Assembly (NCBI GenBank): GCA_046483725.1
Contig: JAWOCQ010000025.1
Coordinates: 1 to 7,519, forward strand
DNA length: 7,519 bases
Source: T3SED10-47 sp046483725
GTDB lineage: Bacteria; Bipolaricaulota; Bipolaricaulia; Bipolaricaulales; Bipolaricaulaceae
Direction of reading: 5' to 3'
The stretch's first letter is position 1, and the number at the start of each line of letters is the position of its first letter. Positions 5,798 through 7,519 of this stretch are shown here, piece after piece. The position numbers were made by a program, and so were the translations under genes. Under the pieces are notes generated by a model. That model was not told the DNA's origin. It made no database searches and saw only the letters and a program-made list of their open reading frames with translations.

Positions 5798-6685
5798 CTA
5801 GTCGACGGAGACTCCGCTTTGGACCTGGGCAGCAACCAGCGTGTTCCAAATGAGCATTGTAACGGTCATAGGTCCCACCCCTCCCGGCACAGGGGTTATC
5901 GCCTCCACCTTCTCCACCAATGCCTCGTAGTCCGTGTCGCCAACCAGTCGGAAGCCTGACTTCTTGGACGGATCCTCAACTCGGTTGACCCCAACATCCA
6001 CGACGACGGCACCTTCCCTGACCATGTCCTGTGTTATGCACTTGGGTGAGCCCATAGCCGCCACCAATACATCGGCACGTCGGGTGATGTCGGCCAGGTT
6101 TTTCGTTCCGGTATGGCATACAGTCACGGTTGCATTGGCCCCTGTCTTCTTCTGGACGAGGATGCCGAATAGCGGTTTTCCGTTTAGGTTGCTGCGGCCG
6201 CAGATAACTACGTGCTTCCCTTCCGGACTGTATCCTCCGCGCACGAGAATCTGTTGCACTCCGTGGGGAGTACACGGAAGAAGATATGGGTTGCCGATAA
6301 GGAGCTTCCCTACGTTCTCGGGATGGAAACAGTCGACATCCTTCTGTGGGTCTATGGCTTCGATGACCTTGTCCTGCTCGATGTGGCGTGGCAAGGGCAG
6401 CTGCACGAGGATCCCGTGGCAGGTGGCGTCCTCGTTGAGCTCGGCGATCTTGGAGAGAAGCTGCTGCTCTGAAGCGTCTTCGGGTAACACCAATGTCTCA
6501 GAGTGCACGCGAACTTGCGCTGCGGTCTTCTCCTTCTGCTTCATGTAAGACACGGAGGCCGGGTCCTCTCCTACTCGAACCATGATTATGCGAGGTGTGA
6601 CTCCGTGTTCCTGAAGTCGATCGGTCTTGGCTTTGAGCTCGGCTTTGATCTCGGCGGAGATCTCCTTGCCGGAAAGAATTTTCAC
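5798..6685 (-). CDS. folD: Methylenetetrahydrofolate dehydrogenase / methenyltetrahydrofolate cyclohydrolase
   Basis: FolD oxidises 5,10-methylene-THF with NAD(P)+ and hydrolyses methenyl-THF to 10-formyl-THF in the cytoplasm. The 295 residues are full length. Catalytic residues are in place: Y47 and K51 in SYMKQKEK (46-53), Q95 in GILVQLPLP (91-99) and D118 in KDVDCFHP (115-122). The dinucleotide domain carries ICGRSNLNGKP (161-171) and ATVTVCHTGTKNL (185-197), and the closing signature TPVPGGVGPMTVTML (264-278) is intact. Two departures stand out: C119 where most FolD proteins have Gly, and LNG (167-169) where IVG is usual. The start is GTG at 6685, placed by AAAGGAGGG 10 nt upstream. It is the first gene of the operon, behind a strong promoter. 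Confidence 0.96.
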   Translation of the reverse strand: MKILSGKEISAEIKAELKAKTDRLQEHGVTPRIIMVRVGEDPASVSYMKQKEKTAAQVRVHSETLVLPEDASEQQLLSKIAELNEDATCHGILVQLPLPRHIEQDKVIEAIDPQKDVDCFHPENVGKLLIGNPYLLPCTPHGVQQILVRGGYSPEGKHVVICGRSNLNGKPLFGILVQKKTGANATVTVCHTGTKNLADITRRADVLVAAMGSPKCITQDMVREGAVVVDVGVNRVEDPSKKSGFRLVGDTDYEALVEKVEAITPVPGGVGPMTVTMLIWNTLVAAQVQSGVSVD

Positions 6686-6694
6686 TGGCAGTAA

Positions 6695-6703
6695 CCCTCC
6701 TTT
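6695..6703 (-). promoter_or_regulatory. Ribosome-binding site of folD
   Basis: AAAGGAGGG on the minus strand is nearly a full anti-16S match and lies about 10 nt before the GTG start. It confirms the non-ATG start and shows the organism uses Shine-Dalgarno initiation on some genes. Confidence 0.75.
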
Positions 6704-6779
6704 GCGCTCCCGCCAATCGGGGATCGTACTTGAGCTTGTGACTTGGCTGATTTGGAAACCGGTGCCTCAAGCTTGCGGA

Positions 6780-6809
6780 ATTATAGCCGCAATGGGACAA
6801 GCTGTGCAA
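6780..6809 (-). promoter_or_regulatory. Strong sigma-70-type promoter of the folD operon
   Basis: On the minus strand TTGCAC (6804-6809), an 18-bp spacer and a perfect TATAAT (6780-6785) predict a start near 6773 and a leader of about 87 nt before folD. The leader contains an inverted repeat CTTGAG/CTCAAG with a wide loop and a short CCCG/CGGG stem. I do not recognise a THF or cobalamin riboswitch in it. Confidence 0.7.
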
Positions 6810-6903
6810 CTGAGATCGGGGGTGTCTGTGTAGAAAGGCCTAGGGCTTGGGACCGAGGATAGGGTCGTCGCCGTCCGAAGCATGATGCGGGGCAAGGGCG
6901 GTG

Positions 6904-6912
6904 TGTTAGAAT
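6904..6912 (+). promoter_or_regulatory. Extended -10 promoter element of the DUF3786 gene
   Basis: TGTTAGAAT combines the extended-10 TG with a hexamer TAGAAT one base from consensus. No good -35 box lies 16-18 bp upstream, which an extended -10 can tolerate. The predicted start is about 6918, the G of the in-frame GTG, so this mRNA too would be leaderless. The promoter is divergent from that of folD, within the 196-bp gap 6686-6881. Confidence 0.45.
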
Positions 6913-6917
6913 GTGCT

Positions 6918-7519
6918 GTGGAGAATAAGAAGTGGAGGCAATCGTTCGAACCGCGAATTAGAAAGCTGAGGGCAGAGCTGGGGCGTCGAGACCCGGCTGA
7001 GCTGGCTGAGCACGCCGGAGCGCAGTGGGATGGGGAAGCCCTCCAGCTGTCCTTGCTCGGCAGCTTATACAGGCTTCACCACCCGGAGCTTGTGGCACGA
7101 TCGGCCGACGAGGGCGATCCTTGTCCGGAGGAGCTGCAGGCGTTGCTGCTGGACTACCTCAACGCGGCGGACGGGACGCTGCCTACCGACAAATGGGTGT
7201 CCTTCCGAGAACTCCCCCAGGGCGAGTTCTACTTCCATGCATTCAAAGGGTATGCTGAGCGCCCGCTTGTCGAGACGTTAGGCAACGACCTCGACGGGTT
7301 GCGTGAGGCCGCGCTCCGGATGGGCGGTGAACCAATCGAGTTCGGGGACTGTGGGTTCGCCTTCCACGTGCTCCCCCGCGTGCGGCTGGCGGTGGTTTAC
7401 TGGTCAGGCGATGATGAGTTTTCACCCCACGCGTCGGTGTTATTCGATGCGGCCGCCCACCACTATCTTCCGGTGGATGGACTGGCGAACCTGGGGCGAA
7501 TGCTGACCTCCCGTATGGC
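6918..7519 (+). CDS. DUF3786 family protein, 3' end cut by the window
   Basis: Two hundred codons are visible, and the frame is still open at the edge. DUF3786 proteins are about this long, so few residues should be missing. Matches to the family are RRDPAELAEHAGAQWDG (23-39), LLLDYLNAADG (76-86), WVSFRELPQGEFY (93-105), MGGEPIEFGD (135-144), YWSGDDEFSP (161-170) and LFDAAAHHYLPVDGLA (175-190). The biochemical function is unknown; I recall the family from anaerobes, often near corrinoid or one-carbon genes, which fits this neighbourhood but proves nothing. The GTG at 6918 gives the usual N-terminal length and lies 5 nt after a -10 element. Other in-frame starts are ATG 6882, ATG 6885 and GTG 6903 (preceded by GGGCAAGGG). 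It is transcribed divergently from folD. Two cysteines, C69 and C145, are visible but do not form a recognisable metal motif. Confidence 0.82.
   Translation, partial: MENKKWRQSFEPRIRKLRAELGRRDPAELAEHAGAQWDGEALQLSLLGSLYRLHHPELVARSADEGDPCPEELQALLLDYLNAADGTLPTDKWVSFRELPQGEFYFHAFKGYAERPLVETLGNDLDGLREAALRMGGEPIEFGDCGFAFHVLPRVRLAVVYWSGDDEFSPHASVLFDAAAHHYLPVDGLANLGRMLTSRM

Noticed and set aside
6686..6773. THF riboswitch in the folD leader
   Set aside because: The 87-nt leader contains a CTTGAG/CTCAAG pairing and a small GC stem, but I cannot match it to the conserved core of either THF riboswitch class.

Overview
The window looks like chromosomal DNA of a free-living anaerobic bacterium with GC-rich, densely packed genes. 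Seven complete genes lie on the minus strand. A nearly complete gene reads rightward at the right edge, and the start of one more minus-strand gene sits at the left edge. The content is folate-bound one-carbon metabolism, a stand-alone homocysteine methyltransferase domain, a cobalamin/iron-complex-type ABC importer and a DUF3786 protein. That mix fits acetogen-like or otherwise anaerobic lineages that rely on corrinoids (Bipolaricaulota/Acetothermia-like, some Chloroflexi or Firmicutes). This lineage guess is inference only; no marker gene in the window fixes it.

Layout from right to left along the minus strand. A consensus-like promoter (about 6780-6809) drives folD (methylene-THF dehydrogenase/cyclohydrolase). 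A homocysteine S-methyltransferase-domain protein follows after 34 bp, then a cyclodeaminase/cyclohydrolase (FchA-like) gene that overlaps it by ATGA. This is a one-carbon operon. After a 110-bp gap with its own promoter comes a btuF-btuC-btuD-like importer operon with 4-bp stop/start overlaps. Its ATPase carries an extra C-terminal domain of about 150 residues. A short gap with a possible internal promoter and hairpin precedes a secreted SurA-N-like chaperone without a parvulin domain. A bulged dyad followed by T-rich sequence (94-142) probably ends this transcript. A promoter at 47-75 then starts another minus-strand gene that leaves the window. Rightward from 6918, a DUF3786 gene runs divergently from folD and is cut by the window end.

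Functional reading: FolD and the FchA-like protein interconvert methylene-, methenyl- and formyl-THF. The Hcy domain would pass a methyl group to homocysteine, in family members normally from a methyl-corrinoid. The neighbouring importer could supply that corrinoid, although a siderophore or haem substrate cannot be excluded.

The least expected signal is in gene starts. Three of the promoters I can place (left-edge gene, btuF, DUF3786) put the -10 hexamer only 5-6 nt before the start codon, with no ribosome-binding site between. This predicts leaderless mRNAs. In contrast, folD and the SurA-like gene have clear Shine-Dalgarno sequences. I saw no tRNA, rRNA, CRISPR array, transposase gene or recognisable riboswitch.
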